Below are positions 1 to 9,569 of a DNA stretch of 34,370 nt, piece by piece. Within the stretch, counting starts at the first letter, position 1, and the number at the start of each line of letters is the position of its first letter. The notes under the pieces were generated by a model. That model made no database searches. It had not been told where the DNA came from and worked only from the letters and a program-made list of their open reading frames with translations. The position numbers and the translations under genes are program-made. Source of the DNA: Oceanospirillales bacterium (GTDB taxonomy: Bacteria; Pseudomonadota; Gammaproteobacteria; Xanthomonadales; SZUA-36). The DNA lies in assembly GCA_003233115.1 (NCBI GenBank), contig QIKV01000193.1:1-34370 (forward strand), read 5' to 3'.

Positions 1-1705
1 CCAGCATACCGGCGAGTTGGCTGCGAATATTTCGTTCAATGGTTTCGAAAGAGGTCGACAGCAATTCCCGGCGGCCGAGGCGATGTTGTTCACGCGCCGT
101 TAAACCTTCATTGGAACGGTGTGGAAATCGCTCCATATGCACGATGGCCGGTTCATTTGCCGCGCGGGCGTAAGTATAGCCCCCGAGGCTTACCGGGAAA
201 TCGAGCATGGCAGCAACATGGTAACTTCCCGGCGCGAGCACAGCACCGATACCCATGTTTTTCCATGCCTGCCAGTTGCGCAATGCAACATTGGTATACA
301 GGATCGGCGTCCTGACCTGCAAGGCCAGCGCTTCACGCTGGGCTTGGGGTAGTTCGGGGACGAGGTAAGGAATCGCTGCATTATTGCAGGCCAGTATGCA
401 CGCCCGTGCCTGAATGCGGCAGGCCTGGCCATGGCGCACGTAGGTCAGCAGAACACGCCTGGCTGTCGCGGGGTCCCGATCGTTCTTTACACTGATGACC
501 GTGCTGTCGAGTCGTAAGCGCACCGCTACTGTGGCCTGGTCGAGTTTCGCATAATCGAATCGGGCCATAACGACATCCTCCATACTGTTGCCAGTCGCAA
601 CAGCCGGTATCATTTTACGTACCAGCAAGCGTGCCAACGATGCATTGCCATCGGGGAAATGGTAAATGTAGGGTTCCTCCTGTTCAGGCTCCGGCAGCCC
701 GGCAGCATCCCAACCCGGTAACCCGTTATAGCTGATGGCACCCGCAGCGGGCGCTGCCTCTATGCCGACGCCAAAGTCACTGGCAAGATCCTGCAATAAC
801 TTGAAAACCTCGGGTTCATGAATGTCCAGGTGCTTACTGAGGAAGTCCCGGTAGCTGATCCTGGACAAATAGTCCCACTTGTCGTCAACCGGAATTTCGG
901 GCATTTGATCTTTATCGGTCGTCAGCAGGCGCAGGAGTTCACGCCTGGCTGGCTCAGAGATTGGCATCTGTGCGACCGCTGCTGCCACCGGTAACGTCGA
1001 TGGTGCCAAAGGCACATAATCTTCAAGCACCCCCATGTCGAACGGAATCGTACGATCAACGCCCCAAAATTTGCGCCCAAAATACATACCGGCGCGAAGC
1101 CCGTTACGCCGGTAAAACCCCTGGTCGTAAGCACTGTTAAATTGTCTGATATCAACACCCAGGTCATCCAGCAAACCCTTGACTGTGGCGCTGTATCCCG
1201 CTGGGTCTTCCAGGCTCTGGGCACCACCATAACCGATCAGCGTACGCTCGCCTGCACGGAACTCATTGCGCTTGGCGTGGCCGCCAAAATCATCATGATT
1301 ATCGAGGATCAGGATTCGTGCCTGCGCATGCTGTTGTTGATAAAAATAGGCAGCGGCGAGGCCGCTGATACCTGCCCCGACAACAACGAGGTCGTAAATG
1401 CCGGCATCAGGCTCAATCACAGGGCCCCAGTTTCGTTTACCCTGCAGGGCCAGTTGGTGGCTGACCTCGAAAGACCCTGCATGATCTCCACGCAAGCCGG
1501 TGAGTGCCGGCGGATACCTATGGGGCACCCGGTGTTCAGCACCGCCTGCAGACGCCAGCACCTCGCTGACGAACCCGGGCGCGGGCAGTATTGCGGCGGC
1601 CGTCAGTGCCCCAATGCCGTGCAAAATATCCCGACGGGATATGGTCTGATCCATGCCGAGCTGCTGGTCTGATAGCTTTCCGGGCGATGAATCTTCAGGT
1701 TTCAT
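1..1705 (-). CDS. FAD/NAD(P)-binding oxidoreductase with Tat-like signal, 3' end cut by window edge
   Basis: Manual reverse-strand translation from ATG at 1705 stays open to position 1: MKPEDSSPGKLSDQQLGMDQTISRRDILHGIGALTAAAIL... (twin Arg), then YDLVVVGAGISGLAAAYFYQQQ (Rossmann GxGxxG). The ORF track omits it because no stop lies inside the window. Confidence 0.85.
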   Translation of the reverse strand, partial: MKPEDSSPGKLSDQQLGMDQTISRRDILHGIGALTAAAILPAPGFVSEVLASAGGAEHRVPHRYPPALTGLRGDHAGSFEVSHQLALQGKRNWGPVIEPDAGIYDLVVVGAGISGLAAAYFYQQQHAQARILILDNHDDFGGHAKRNEFRAGERTLIGYGGAQSLEDPAGYSATVKGLLDDLGVDIRQFNSAYDQGFYRRNGLRAGMYFGRKFWGVDRTIPFDMGVLEDYVPLAPSTLPVAAAVAQMPISEPARRELLRLLTTDKDQMPEIPVDDKWDYLSRISYRDFLSKHLDIHEPEVFKLLQDLASDFGVGIEAAPAAGAISYNGLPGWDAAGLPEPEQEEPYIYHFPDGNASLARLLVRKMIPAVATGNSMEDVVMARFDYAKLDQATVAVRLRLDSTVISVKNDRDPATARRVLLTYVRHGQACRIQARACILACNNAAIPYLVPELPQAQREALALQVRTPILYTNVALRNWQAWKNMGIGAVLAPGSYHVAAMLDFPVSLGGYTYARAANEPAIVHMERFPHRSNEGLTAREQHRLGRRELLSTSFETIERNIRSQLAGML

Positions 1706-1721
1706 GATGGATAATCTACGC

Positions 1722-2108
1722 TTATGAGCCTTTTTTTCCACCCAGGTAAGACACCCATATCTTGCGCACACCGCCCTCCGGTACCGCCAGGGTACCGGAC
1801 CAGCCCTTGGGCAGCACCAAGCCTTCGCCGGGGCCAAAGGTCTCGGTTTTCCCGTGCTCGTCGGTCATCACCAGGCTGCCGTCAAGCACGTACATGAGTT
1901 CGTAATACGCCAGGTTGTTATAAGACATCTCTCCTGGCTTACTTTCCCACACGCCGATGCCAAATTTTTCATCTTCACTGTAGAAATAGTCATGGCCACG
2001 GGCAACCAGGTTGCCACTCTCAGGTTCATAGGGCGAGAACTCGCCAAGGTTGTTCCCGTTCAGACGCTCGTGGTCCAGCCTGACGATCCGCGAGTCTGCC
2101 GGGTGCAA
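1722..2108 (-). CDS. Cupin-domain protein
   Basis: 128-aa ORF with cupin-like pattern (YYELMYVLDGSLVMTDEHGKTETFGPGEGLVLPKGWSGTL). The start is a TTG in the track, so the exact start is uncertain. Confidence 0.75.
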   Translation of the reverse strand: MHPADSRIVRLDHERLNGNNLGEFSPYEPESGNLVARGHDYFYSEDEKFGIGVWESKPGEMSYNNLAYYELMYVLDGSLVMTDEHGKTETFGPGEGLVLPKGWSGTLAVPEGGVRKIWVSYLGGKKGS

Positions 2109-2230
2109 CGGGCTTGCCTGCGACTGTGAAACGCCAAAGACTGCGTTTGTAGGAAGCTATTCTGATGCCTGGAATCATCGTGATTCGAAGGGCATAGTGG
2201 ATCATTTATCCGCTCAAGGCATCCGGCACC

Positions 2231-2365
2231 GGGGTCAGATTCAAATGCGGCATACAGCTATCAGTAAACACGCCGCAATCCGCGCATTTGAGTCTGACCC
2301 CGGGAATGCGACATACAGCTATCAGTAAACACGCCGCAATCCGCGCATTTGAGTCTGACCCCGGG
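2231..2365. repeat. 61-bp tandem duplication with GGGGTCAGA / TCTGACCCC inverted arms
   Basis: Unit 2244-2304 repeated at 2305-2365 (AATGCGRCATACAGCTATCAGTAAACACGCCGCAATCCGCGCATTTGAGTCTGACCCCGGG, one difference seen). Left arm GGGGTCAGATTCAAATGCG (2231-2249) is the inverse complement of CGCATTTGAGTCTGACCCC (2283-2301, and again 2344-2362) with one mismatch. Confidence 0.9.
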
Positions 2366-2371
2366 GTGTTC

Positions 2372-3049
2372 TTATTGTGCCTTACGACGGTTTATAATGC
2401 GTTGATCCGCACCCTCCTGATAGGCTTTTGCCGCAGCCAGTAAAATATCCGGGTGCAGGCGGACTTTATAATTCGGGTTGATGTAGGCAAAACTGATTAT
2501 CCCATCCGTACCGATGATATAGGTAGCAGGTGCCGGCAAAACGTGGTGGGTTTCACCGGAGGCCTTTTCCAGATCAATACCAAACGCCAGGTATTTCTTA
2601 ACCAGTTCATCATCAACCCGGAAAGCCAGCCCAAAGGCCCGGGTGGCCTGCAGTGAAGAATCCGAATAGATCGTATAGCCAATATTTGGGTCATCCAGAC
2701 TTTCCAAAAGCAGTTCCGGCTTATCGATACTGATGAACCAGATATTGAAACCCATTTCCTTGAGTTGCTTTTCTGCCAGACGCATCTCCGCTAAATGCAA
2801 ATTGCAGTAAGGGCACCAACCGCCGCGGAAAAAGGTCAAAACCAGAGGTTTATCCAGGCGGCTGGCCTGGAATTGGAACGGCTGGCCTTTGACATCCCTG
2901 ACGGTAAAATCCGGTGCTTTCATACCGGCCAACAGCGGTTGCACCTGGTCTGCCGAGGCATGAATTTCCGTGCGGTTATCGGCAGCAAACGTCAATACGG
3001 AGGTAGCAGCCAGTATGAGCAATACCAGTCCAATGGCAATTTTATTCAT
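2372..3049 (-). CDS. Peroxiredoxin-like (AhpC/TSA, thioredoxin-fold) protein, exported
   Basis: 225-aa ORF, N-terminal hydrophobic signal (MNKIAIGLVLLILAATSVLTFAA), thioredoxin-fold motif FFRGGWCPYCNLHLAEM. Confidence 0.85.
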   Translation of the reverse strand: MNKIAIGLVLLILAATSVLTFAADNRTEIHASADQVQPLLAGMKAPDFTVRDVKGQPFQFQASRLDKPLVLTFFRGGWCPYCNLHLAEMRLAEKQLKEMGFNIWFISIDKPELLLESLDDPNIGYTIYSDSSLQATRAFGLAFRVDDELVKKYLAFGIDLEKASGETHHVLPAPATYIIGTDGIISFAYINPNYKVRLHPDILLAAAKAYQEGADQRIINRRKAQ

Positions 3050-3190
3050 GTGATTCCCTGATTGATTGGTGCGCAGTTTAGTTGACCCAGGACAAGGACA
3101 TTCTATTGCAAAAGCCCCAGGATGGTGTTAAATCCTCGCTGGTTGGATAGAATTGCGTTTAATTGGCTCTTTAACTGTGGACTATCTGAA

Positions 3191-4699
3191 ATGACTTCAA
3201 AGCCTAAGAAAATACTGATTGTTGGTGGTGGTACGGCTGGCTGGATGGCCGCCATTCATATGCAGGATGCATGGGGTGATAAAGGTATAGATATCTGTCT
3301 GATCGAGTCGCCCGAAATCGGTATTGTGGGCGTTGGCGAAGGTACGACGCCGCTGTTGCGGGAGTTCTATGCCCGCCTGGATATCCCGGAAAGCGAGTGG
3401 ATGCCCCCTTGCAATGCTACCTACAAATGCGGGATCAGTTTTCCGGACTGGTCAACAGTTGAAGGCTGCGAAACGTATTTCCACCCGTTTTTCTCCGACC
3501 TGGACAAGGCCTTTATTCAGCACTTCTGGGATAACTGCAACCTGCGCCGCAGCGGTTATGACGTACCAGCGCACCCGGATGACTACTTTGTCACCACGGC
3601 ACTGGCCCGCCAGCAGCGTTCGCCTATCCCCAGGCACAGGCCATCTACCGAAAGCATGTACGGCTATCATTTCGATGCCGACCTGATGGGGGAATTCCTG
3701 CGCGGCAAAGCCACCCAAAGAGGCGTGACTTTAATCCAGGACACCATCACTGATGTCAAGTTTGACCACCATGGTGACATTACACATGTTGAAACTAAAA
3801 AAAATGGCAAGATCAAGGCAGACTTTTTTATTGATTGCTCCGGTTTCAAGGGCCTGCTGATCCGCCAGGCGATGGGTGAGAAGCCCATATCGACCAAAGA
3901 CTACATGTTCAACGACAGTGCTGTCGCGATCCCTACGCCAATAAAGGACAAAGACAGGATCATGTCTGAAACCAAATCCAAAGCCATGAAATACGGCTGG
4001 GTTTGGCACATTCCACTGCGCAACCGTATCGGGAATGGCTATGTTTACAGCTCGGATTACATTAGCCCGGAAGAGGCCGAGGCAGAATTTCGCGAGTATC
4101 TTGGCGCGGATGTGGAAGGCGTCGAGGCGCTACACCTGCATTGGAATCCTGGCAGACTGGAGCATCACTGGAAAAATAATTGTGTAGCCATCGGACTGTC
4201 ACAGGGCTTCCTGGAGCCGCTCGAGGCGCTGATGATAAATATTATTCAAACCTCCCTGGAGCGCTTTACCGATTTATTCGAACGTGGTGAATTCACCAAT
4301 AAGCACCAGCAGGAGTTCAACAACGGGGTTAACAACTTTATCGATGGCATCCTTGATTACCTGCAAATGCATTACAAACTCAATACGCGGGATGATACCG
4401 ACTATTGGCGTAATGCCCGTGACAACCCAAACATGTCTTCACAACTGGCCAGGGTTCTGGAGGCCTGGGATAACAATGAGAGTATTGACCGTGTATTGTT
4501 CGACAATATCGATCAACAACTCTACCCGCGTACTTCATGGTATTGCATGCTGGCCGGCATGGGGCGCTTCCCCGAACCAACAAAAGGTCCGCTACGCCTT
4601 CCTGCCCGCAACCAGAAACGGGCACGTGAAGCCAGTGATGAGCAAGCGGAACAGTTTTATCCCCACGCAGAATATCTGAACAAGCTGTACGGCAGCTAA
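3191..4699 (+). CDS. Tryptophan halogenase family FAD-dependent protein
   Basis: ILIVGGGTAGWMAAIHM (GxGxxG), VGVGEGTTPLLREFYARLDIPESEWM, YKCGISF, and YGWVWHIPLRNRIGNGYVYSSDYIS (WxWxIP). The track ORF opens at 3122, but ATG 3191 (MTSKPKK) fits the family N-terminus. Confidence 0.88.
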   Translation: MTSKPKKILIVGGGTAGWMAAIHMQDAWGDKGIDICLIESPEIGIVGVGEGTTPLLREFYARLDIPESEWMPPCNATYKCGISFPDWSTVEGCETYFHPFFSDLDKAFIQHFWDNCNLRRSGYDVPAHPDDYFVTTALARQQRSPIPRHRPSTESMYGYHFDADLMGEFLRGKATQRGVTLIQDTITDVKFDHHGDITHVETKKNGKIKADFFIDCSGFKGLLIRQAMGEKPISTKDYMFNDSAVAIPTPIKDKDRIMSETKSKAMKYGWVWHIPLRNRIGNGYVYSSDYISPEEAEAEFREYLGADVEGVEALHLHWNPGRLEHHWKNNCVAIGLSQGFLEPLEALMINIIQTSLERFTDLFERGEFTNKHQQEFNNGVNNFIDGILDYLQMHYKLNTRDDTDYWRNARDNPNMSSQLARVLEAWDNNESIDRVLFDNIDQQLYPRTSWYCMLAGMGRFPEPTKGPLRLPARNQKRAREASDEQAEQFYPHAEYLNKLYGS

Positions 4700-4707
4700 A
4701 TTGATGT

Positions 4708-4742
4708 AGCAGGAGGGAGCTGCCGCGCTGCTCCCTCCTGCT
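4708..4742. terminator. Strong intergenic hairpin (13-bp perfect stem, 9-nt loop)
   Basis: AGCAGGAGGGAGC - TGCCGCGCT - GCTCCCTCCTGCT just after the halogenase stop. No T-tract follows, so its role as a terminator is uncertain. Confidence 0.55.
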
Positions 4743-4971
4743 GTATATCCCGATCAGTTCCTGATCCGACCTTCTTCCCTGCGTAAACTAATGGCCCATG
4801 CACTGGTCTTTGATTCATGGTCTCATACCCCTGTCCCGATGAACTGACCCTTCATGCGGGTAATGTCATAAAAAAAAGTAACCAAACCAAGAAAAAGATC
4901 GTCTAAGTAACTACACAAGGGCTGATGTTCGTGGAGGCGTATTCGTTTTACGCCCATGCACGATGGCATCT

Positions 4972-5001
4972 GCCCGTTTTTTATGCGCCCGTTTTTTATG
5001 C
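4972..5001. repeat. 15-bp perfect tandem duplication upstream of RND operon
   Basis: GCCCGTTTTTTATGC at 4972-4986 and 4987-5001, flanked by GCCCATGC (4952-4959) and its inverse complement GCATGGGC (5006-5013). Confidence 0.9.
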
Positions 5002-5050
5002 ATAGGCATGGGCAATAACGCTGAACGAAGTACGGAACGAGGGTTTTGCA

Positions 5051-6220
5051 GTGAATAAATTGTTGAAGACTATTGCGCCGGTTATCGTGCTGGCGGCAAG
5101 TATCGGAGTGGTTTTCGCCTTGAGTGCAACAAAACCTGCGCCGGAGAAAAAGGAAGAAACACAACGCCTGATTTCACTGTATGTAGATGAAGTTAAAGCA
5201 GATATCATCACCATTTCGGTTCAGACCCAGGGCGAAGTTCGCCCCAAAACTGAAATCGACCTGGTACCACAGGTATCCGGACGCATAGTGGCAGTCTCAC
5301 AGTCCTTCGCAGAAGGCGCCGAGTTTGACCCTGGCACCACACTGGTTAAAATCGATGCTACCGATTATCAACTGGCTGTCACCCGTGCCAGGGCGCGGGT
5401 AGCAGAAGCCCAGGTTGCCGTACAACGGGAATTGGCCAACGCCAAAATCAAAGAAGACCAATGGCTGGATAAACGCACCAGCGGTGAACCGACCCCGTTC
5501 GCGTTGAACAAACCGCAAGTTTTGGAGGTTGAAGCAAAGTTACTCGCCGCTGAAGCCGATCTGAAAGAAGCCCAGTTGAATGTAGCCCGCACGGAAATCA
5601 GCGCGCCTTTCCATGGTCGCGTGCGTGAGAAAAGTATTGGCATTGGCCAGTATGTTTCCGCCGGCACACGTCTCGGCCGGGTGTTTTCTACCGACACCGT
5701 GGAAATCCGCTTACCACTGACCGATGTGCAGTTGGCAGAGCTAAACCTGCCAATCGGCTTCACGGCCGATGCTTTCAACGCACCGCAGGTCCAATTCAAG
5801 GCCCGTGTAGGTAACCGCGAGTATTTCTGGAGTGGGCACATAGTCCGCATCAATGCATCGGTCGATCCACTGACTCGCCTGATTTATGCCATCGCCGAAG
5901 TTGAAGACCCCTACGGCCAGGGCGCCGACAGCGGTGTACCAATGGCAGTGGGCATGTTTGTCAATGCTGAAATTGCCGGCGTCACCAGCCAGCGAGCCCT
6001 GATACTTCCACGCCTGGCCTTACGCAATGCCGACAAGGTATATGTTGTTAATGACCAGAACCGTCTTGAAATACGCACGGTTGATGTACTTTCCACATCG
6101 GAAGACACCGTGCTGGTGACCAAGGGCGTAGAAGTCGGTGAAAAAGTAGTGACCTCAACGATACCTGCCGCTATTGATGGCATGGAAGTCCGTGCCATTC
6201 GCCGCGAACAACAAAGCTAA
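5051..6220 (+). CDS. RND efflux periplasmic adaptor subunit (membrane fusion protein)
   Basis: 389 aa, N-terminal anchor, VQTQGEVRPKTEIDLVPQVSGRIVAVSQSFAEGAEF (HlyD/MFP lipoyl motif), coiled-coil, ISAPFHGRVREKSIGIGQYV. GTG start. Confidence 0.92.
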   Translation: MNKLLKTIAPVIVLAASIGVVFALSATKPAPEKKEETQRLISLYVDEVKADIITISVQTQGEVRPKTEIDLVPQVSGRIVAVSQSFAEGAEFDPGTTLVKIDATDYQLAVTRARARVAEAQVAVQRELANAKIKEDQWLDKRTSGEPTPFALNKPQVLEVEAKLLAAEADLKEAQLNVARTEISAPFHGRVREKSIGIGQYVSAGTRLGRVFSTDTVEIRLPLTDVQLAELNLPIGFTADAFNAPQVQFKARVGNREYFWSGHIVRINASVDPLTRLIYAIAEVEDPYGQGADSGVPMAVGMFVNAEIAGVTSQRALILPRLALRNADKVYVVNDQNRLEIRTVDVLSTSEDTVLVTKGVEVGEKVVTSTIPAAIDGMEVRAIRREQQS

Positions 6221-6244
6221 AATAATAATAGAGGGGTCAAAGAC

Positions 6245-9200
6245 ATGAACAGCCTGATTGCCTGGTGGGCACGTAATTCTGTAGCCGCCAATCTGGTCAT
6301 GGTCGGCGTCTTTGTAGCCGGTACGATCGGTTTCTCCAAGATGGAGCGCGAGATAGATCCGCAGGTGCGCTTCCCTGGCTTACAAATTGTAGTCTCCTGG
6401 CCGGGTGCGGCACCGCAGGAAGTTGAAGAGCAGATTGTTGCCCGGATAGAAGAGTCCGTCAGTGATCTGGATGCTATTGAATGGGTTCGTTCCTCTTCGA
6501 GCGAAGGCCGCGGTGAGGTTTACATCCTGGCCGAGCAACAGGTTGATTTCACCCAGTTCATGAATGACGTAAAAATCCGCGTGGATTCAATTTCATCTTT
6601 CCCGCGTGATATTGAACCGCCCCGGGTGCAGCAATGGGTCAACCAGAACGAATTCATGCGGGTTGCAGTACACGGGAATATCGGAGAACGCAAACTCAAG
6701 CACCTGGCAGAACAACTCAGACGTGAAGTCGCCCAACTACCGGCCATTACCATTGTGCAGTTATTCGGGACACGTCAGGAAGAAGTGTCAATCGAAGTCA
6801 GCGAGGAGTCCTTGCGGCGTTACAATCTCAGTTTCTCGCAGGTTGCTGATGCAATCCGGAATACTTCGATCAATCAATCTGCCGGCACGGTGCGCACCGA
6901 GGTAGGAACCTACCAGCTCAAAGTACGCAGCCAGGCCGACACAGCACCAGAGTTTGACAAAATTATAATCCTCGAAACACCGGATGGCGGTACCATCCGC
7001 GTCGGTGATGTCGCCACTGTCGTGGACGGTTTTGAAGATAACCCCATCCTGGCAACGCTCAACGGCGAACCGACCGTGTTGTTGATGATCATGACAACCG
7101 AAATCATGGATATCGTCACGGCCTCGGACGCTGTACGCAAATGGATCGATGAACGACAAGCGAGCCTGCCCGCCGGTGTCACATTGACTCTGTGGACCGA
7201 CAAGGCGGTAGAATTCAAGGGGCGGATGAAAACCATCGGCAGTTCCGCGGTCATGGGTCTGGCGCTGGTGATGATAGTATTGCTGTTGACACTCAGACCC
7301 ATCGTCGCTTTTTGGGTGGCAGTCGGTATCGCCACCGCCTATGCCGGCGCCTTCGTATTACTGCCTTCTGTGGGCGTCTCACTGAACATGTTGTCAACCT
7401 TCGCTTTCCTGCTGGTACTGGGTATTGTCGTTGATGATGCGATCGTTGTCGGCGAAGGTATCCACAGTGAAACTCACCGTATTGGCGGCGGGGTCAATGC
7501 ATCCATCGCCGGCACCCAAATGGTAGCTAAGCCCGTCGTCTTTGGTGTGATTACCACCATCCTGGCTTTTCTCCCATGGATTTTCCTGGATGGTTCCACA
7601 TCCGAATTTACCCGGCAAATAACCTGGGTTGTGATCCTGGCACTGGGTTTCTCTCTGGTTGAGTCGCTGTTTATCCTGCCTTCACACCTGGCCAGCATGA
7701 AGCCCCGGCACGATCTGCACGGTTTTGGCAAATTCCAGAAACGTATCGCTGACAGTATCATCCATTTCGCCCACAACCATTACCGTAAAATCGGTAACTG
7801 GGTCATGGATCGTCGCTATCTGACAACCAGTATTTTCCTGGCTGTACTGGTCATCGGCTTTGGCATGTTTGGCACGGGCTGGGTCAAAAAGAGCTTCATG
7901 CCGGAAATCGAATCTGATGAAATCAATATCAATGTCGTGTTGCCTGAAGGCGCACCCTATAGCCGCGCTTTGGAGATTCTGGCCCAGTTGCAAACCGCAG
8001 AGTTGGCACTGGTAGAGGAAGTAAACCAGCGCACCGATGGTGAGGGTGTATTGATTGAGAACTGGTACACGCGCTCCCGCCGTGACAGTGTACTGGCGAT
8101 CGTCAAACTGGCACCAGCGGAGGTCCGGGATATGACCGCCAAAGAAGCGTCCGTACGCTTGCGCGAACTGATGGGGGATGTACCGGATGCAAAAGAAGTT
8201 ACTGTTCAATACACACAGAACAACAAAGAACCCGGCTTCGAACTATCGATCCGGCACCCGGACCTTGATGTCTTGCGTGCCGCCACTGCTGACCTTGAAA
8301 ACCAACTGCGCACCTATGCAACCCTGTATGACATCCGTAACGACCTCGAAGGGGCTTCTGAAGAAATCCGCCTGACCATGAAACCCGGTACGGCCAGGCT
8401 GGGCCTGACCCTGGCTGATGTTAATCGTCAGGTGCGCCAGGCTTACTTTGGTGAAGAAGTACAGCGTCTGCCACGCGATGGTCAGGATGTACGCGTCAAG
8501 GTTCGCTACCCGCTGAAATCCAGGCAATCGATTGAGAGCCTGAAAAACTTCCGCGTACGCACCAGTGACGGACGCGAATTGCCGCTGCTGGCGGTCGCTG
8601 ACCTCGAATACGCTCCCGGCATCAAGCGCATTCGCCGCTGGAACGGCAACCGCGCTGCACGCGTCAGTGCCAACCTGAAAGAAAACGTTCGGGACGACAT
8701 CATGGAGGACCTGGAAGCAAACTTCTTTCCCGAGTGGGAAAAGCGCTACCCGGGCATCATCCGCGGCGCGGTCGGCCAGGCCGAAGGCGAAAAACGTTTT
8801 ATTGAAGAAGTCAAAGGTCTGTATCTGATTGCATTTTTTGCCATGTACACCCTGCTTGCGGTCGCTTTTCGAAGTTACTGGCAGCCGATTTTAATCCTCG
8901 TTGCAATGCCTTACGCCTTCGTTGGAGCCATTGTCGGCCATAGTGTACTGGGCCTGACCATGGCAATCTTCAGCTATTTTGGTATCGCTGCTGCTGCAGG
9001 TGTCGTGGTTAACGACAACCTGGTACTGATGGATTACTGTAACCGTCTCAAAGCCAGAGGGATGGATGCCCGGGAAGCAATCGTTGAAGCGGGTGTGGTG
9101 CGTTTCAGACCCATTCTGCTGACATCCGTGACCACCATCGTCGGCCTGATGCCGATGATGCTGGAACGTTCCATGCAGGCCGCATTCCTGCAGCCGGTTG

Positions 9201-9373
9201 TGGTTGCCCTGGCTTTCGGTGTGTTCTTCGCCTTCTTCGTGACCCTGCTGATGGTACCTTCCCTGTATGGCATCGGGCTGGATGTCAGTGAATTTTTTAC
9301 TCGAACCAGACAGCGGATCCGCCGGAAACTGCAGCGTGGTGCACACAATGAGGTCAAAACGACAACCTTGTAA
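6245..9373 (+). CDS. RND efflux transporter permease subunit (AcrB/MMPL-like)
   Basis: 1042 aa, typical RND topology and motifs (FAFLLVLGIVVDDAIVVGEGI; TSVTTIVGLMPMMLERSMQAAFLQPVVVALAFG). Starts 24 bp after the adaptor stop. Confidence 0.95.
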   Translation: MNSLIAWWARNSVAANLVMVGVFVAGTIGFSKMEREIDPQVRFPGLQIVVSWPGAAPQEVEEQIVARIEESVSDLDAIEWVRSSSSEGRGEVYILAEQQVDFTQFMNDVKIRVDSISSFPRDIEPPRVQQWVNQNEFMRVAVHGNIGERKLKHLAEQLRREVAQLPAITIVQLFGTRQEEVSIEVSEESLRRYNLSFSQVADAIRNTSINQSAGTVRTEVGTYQLKVRSQADTAPEFDKIIILETPDGGTIRVGDVATVVDGFEDNPILATLNGEPTVLLMIMTTEIMDIVTASDAVRKWIDERQASLPAGVTLTLWTDKAVEFKGRMKTIGSSAVMGLALVMIVLLLTLRPIVAFWVAVGIATAYAGAFVLLPSVGVSLNMLSTFAFLLVLGIVVDDAIVVGEGIHSETHRIGGGVNASIAGTQMVAKPVVFGVITTILAFLPWIFLDGSTSEFTRQITWVVILALGFSLVESLFILPSHLASMKPRHDLHGFGKFQKRIADSIIHFAHNHYRKIGNWVMDRRYLTTSIFLAVLVIGFGMFGTGWVKKSFMPEIESDEININVVLPEGAPYSRALEILAQLQTAELALVEEVNQRTDGEGVLIENWYTRSRRDSVLAIVKLAPAEVRDMTAKEASVRLRELMGDVPDAKEVTVQYTQNNKEPGFELSIRHPDLDVLRAATADLENQLRTYATLYDIRNDLEGASEEIRLTMKPGTARLGLTLADVNRQVRQAYFGEEVQRLPRDGQDVRVKVRYPLKSRQSIESLKNFRVRTSDGRELPLLAVADLEYAPGIKRIRRWNGNRAARVSANLKENVRDDIMEDLEANFFPEWEKRYPGIIRGAVGQAEGEKRFIEEVKGLYLIAFFAMYTLLAVAFRSYWQPILILVAMPYAFVGAIVGHSVLGLTMAIFSYFGIAAAAGVVVNDNLVLMDYCNRLKARGMDAREAIVEAGVVRFRPILLTSVTTIVGLMPMMLERSMQAAFLQPVVVALAFGVFFAFFVTLLMVPSLYGIGLDVSEFFTRTRQRIRRKLQRGAHNEVKTTTL

Positions 9374-9569
9374 CCAACAACCGCTGTTTAGCTTTAGCTT
9401 AACCCCAACGCCAGGTATGCGACTCTATCCGCTGGCACTGCAATGGGCAGCCCAACTGGGCGATTATGGCCTTAATTTCATCAGTTGATACAGAAAACCC
9501 AGAAAATTGGGCACCAACTGTCAGGCTAACACTTGGTAACGCCTGCCGGCTAATCTCATCTGTGTTTTT

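Noticed and set aside
1142-1672. 176-aa + strand ORF
   Set aside because: Antisense to the continuous Tat-signal FAD oxidoreductase frame on the - strand.
2244-2365. Possible CRISPR array at the 61-bp repeats
   Set aside because: Only two units directly abutting with no unique spacers; no cas genes in the window.
9267-9488. 73-aa + strand ORF over the RND permease 3' end and following gap
   Set aside because: Mostly out of frame within the permease gene; no start signal or protein-like features.
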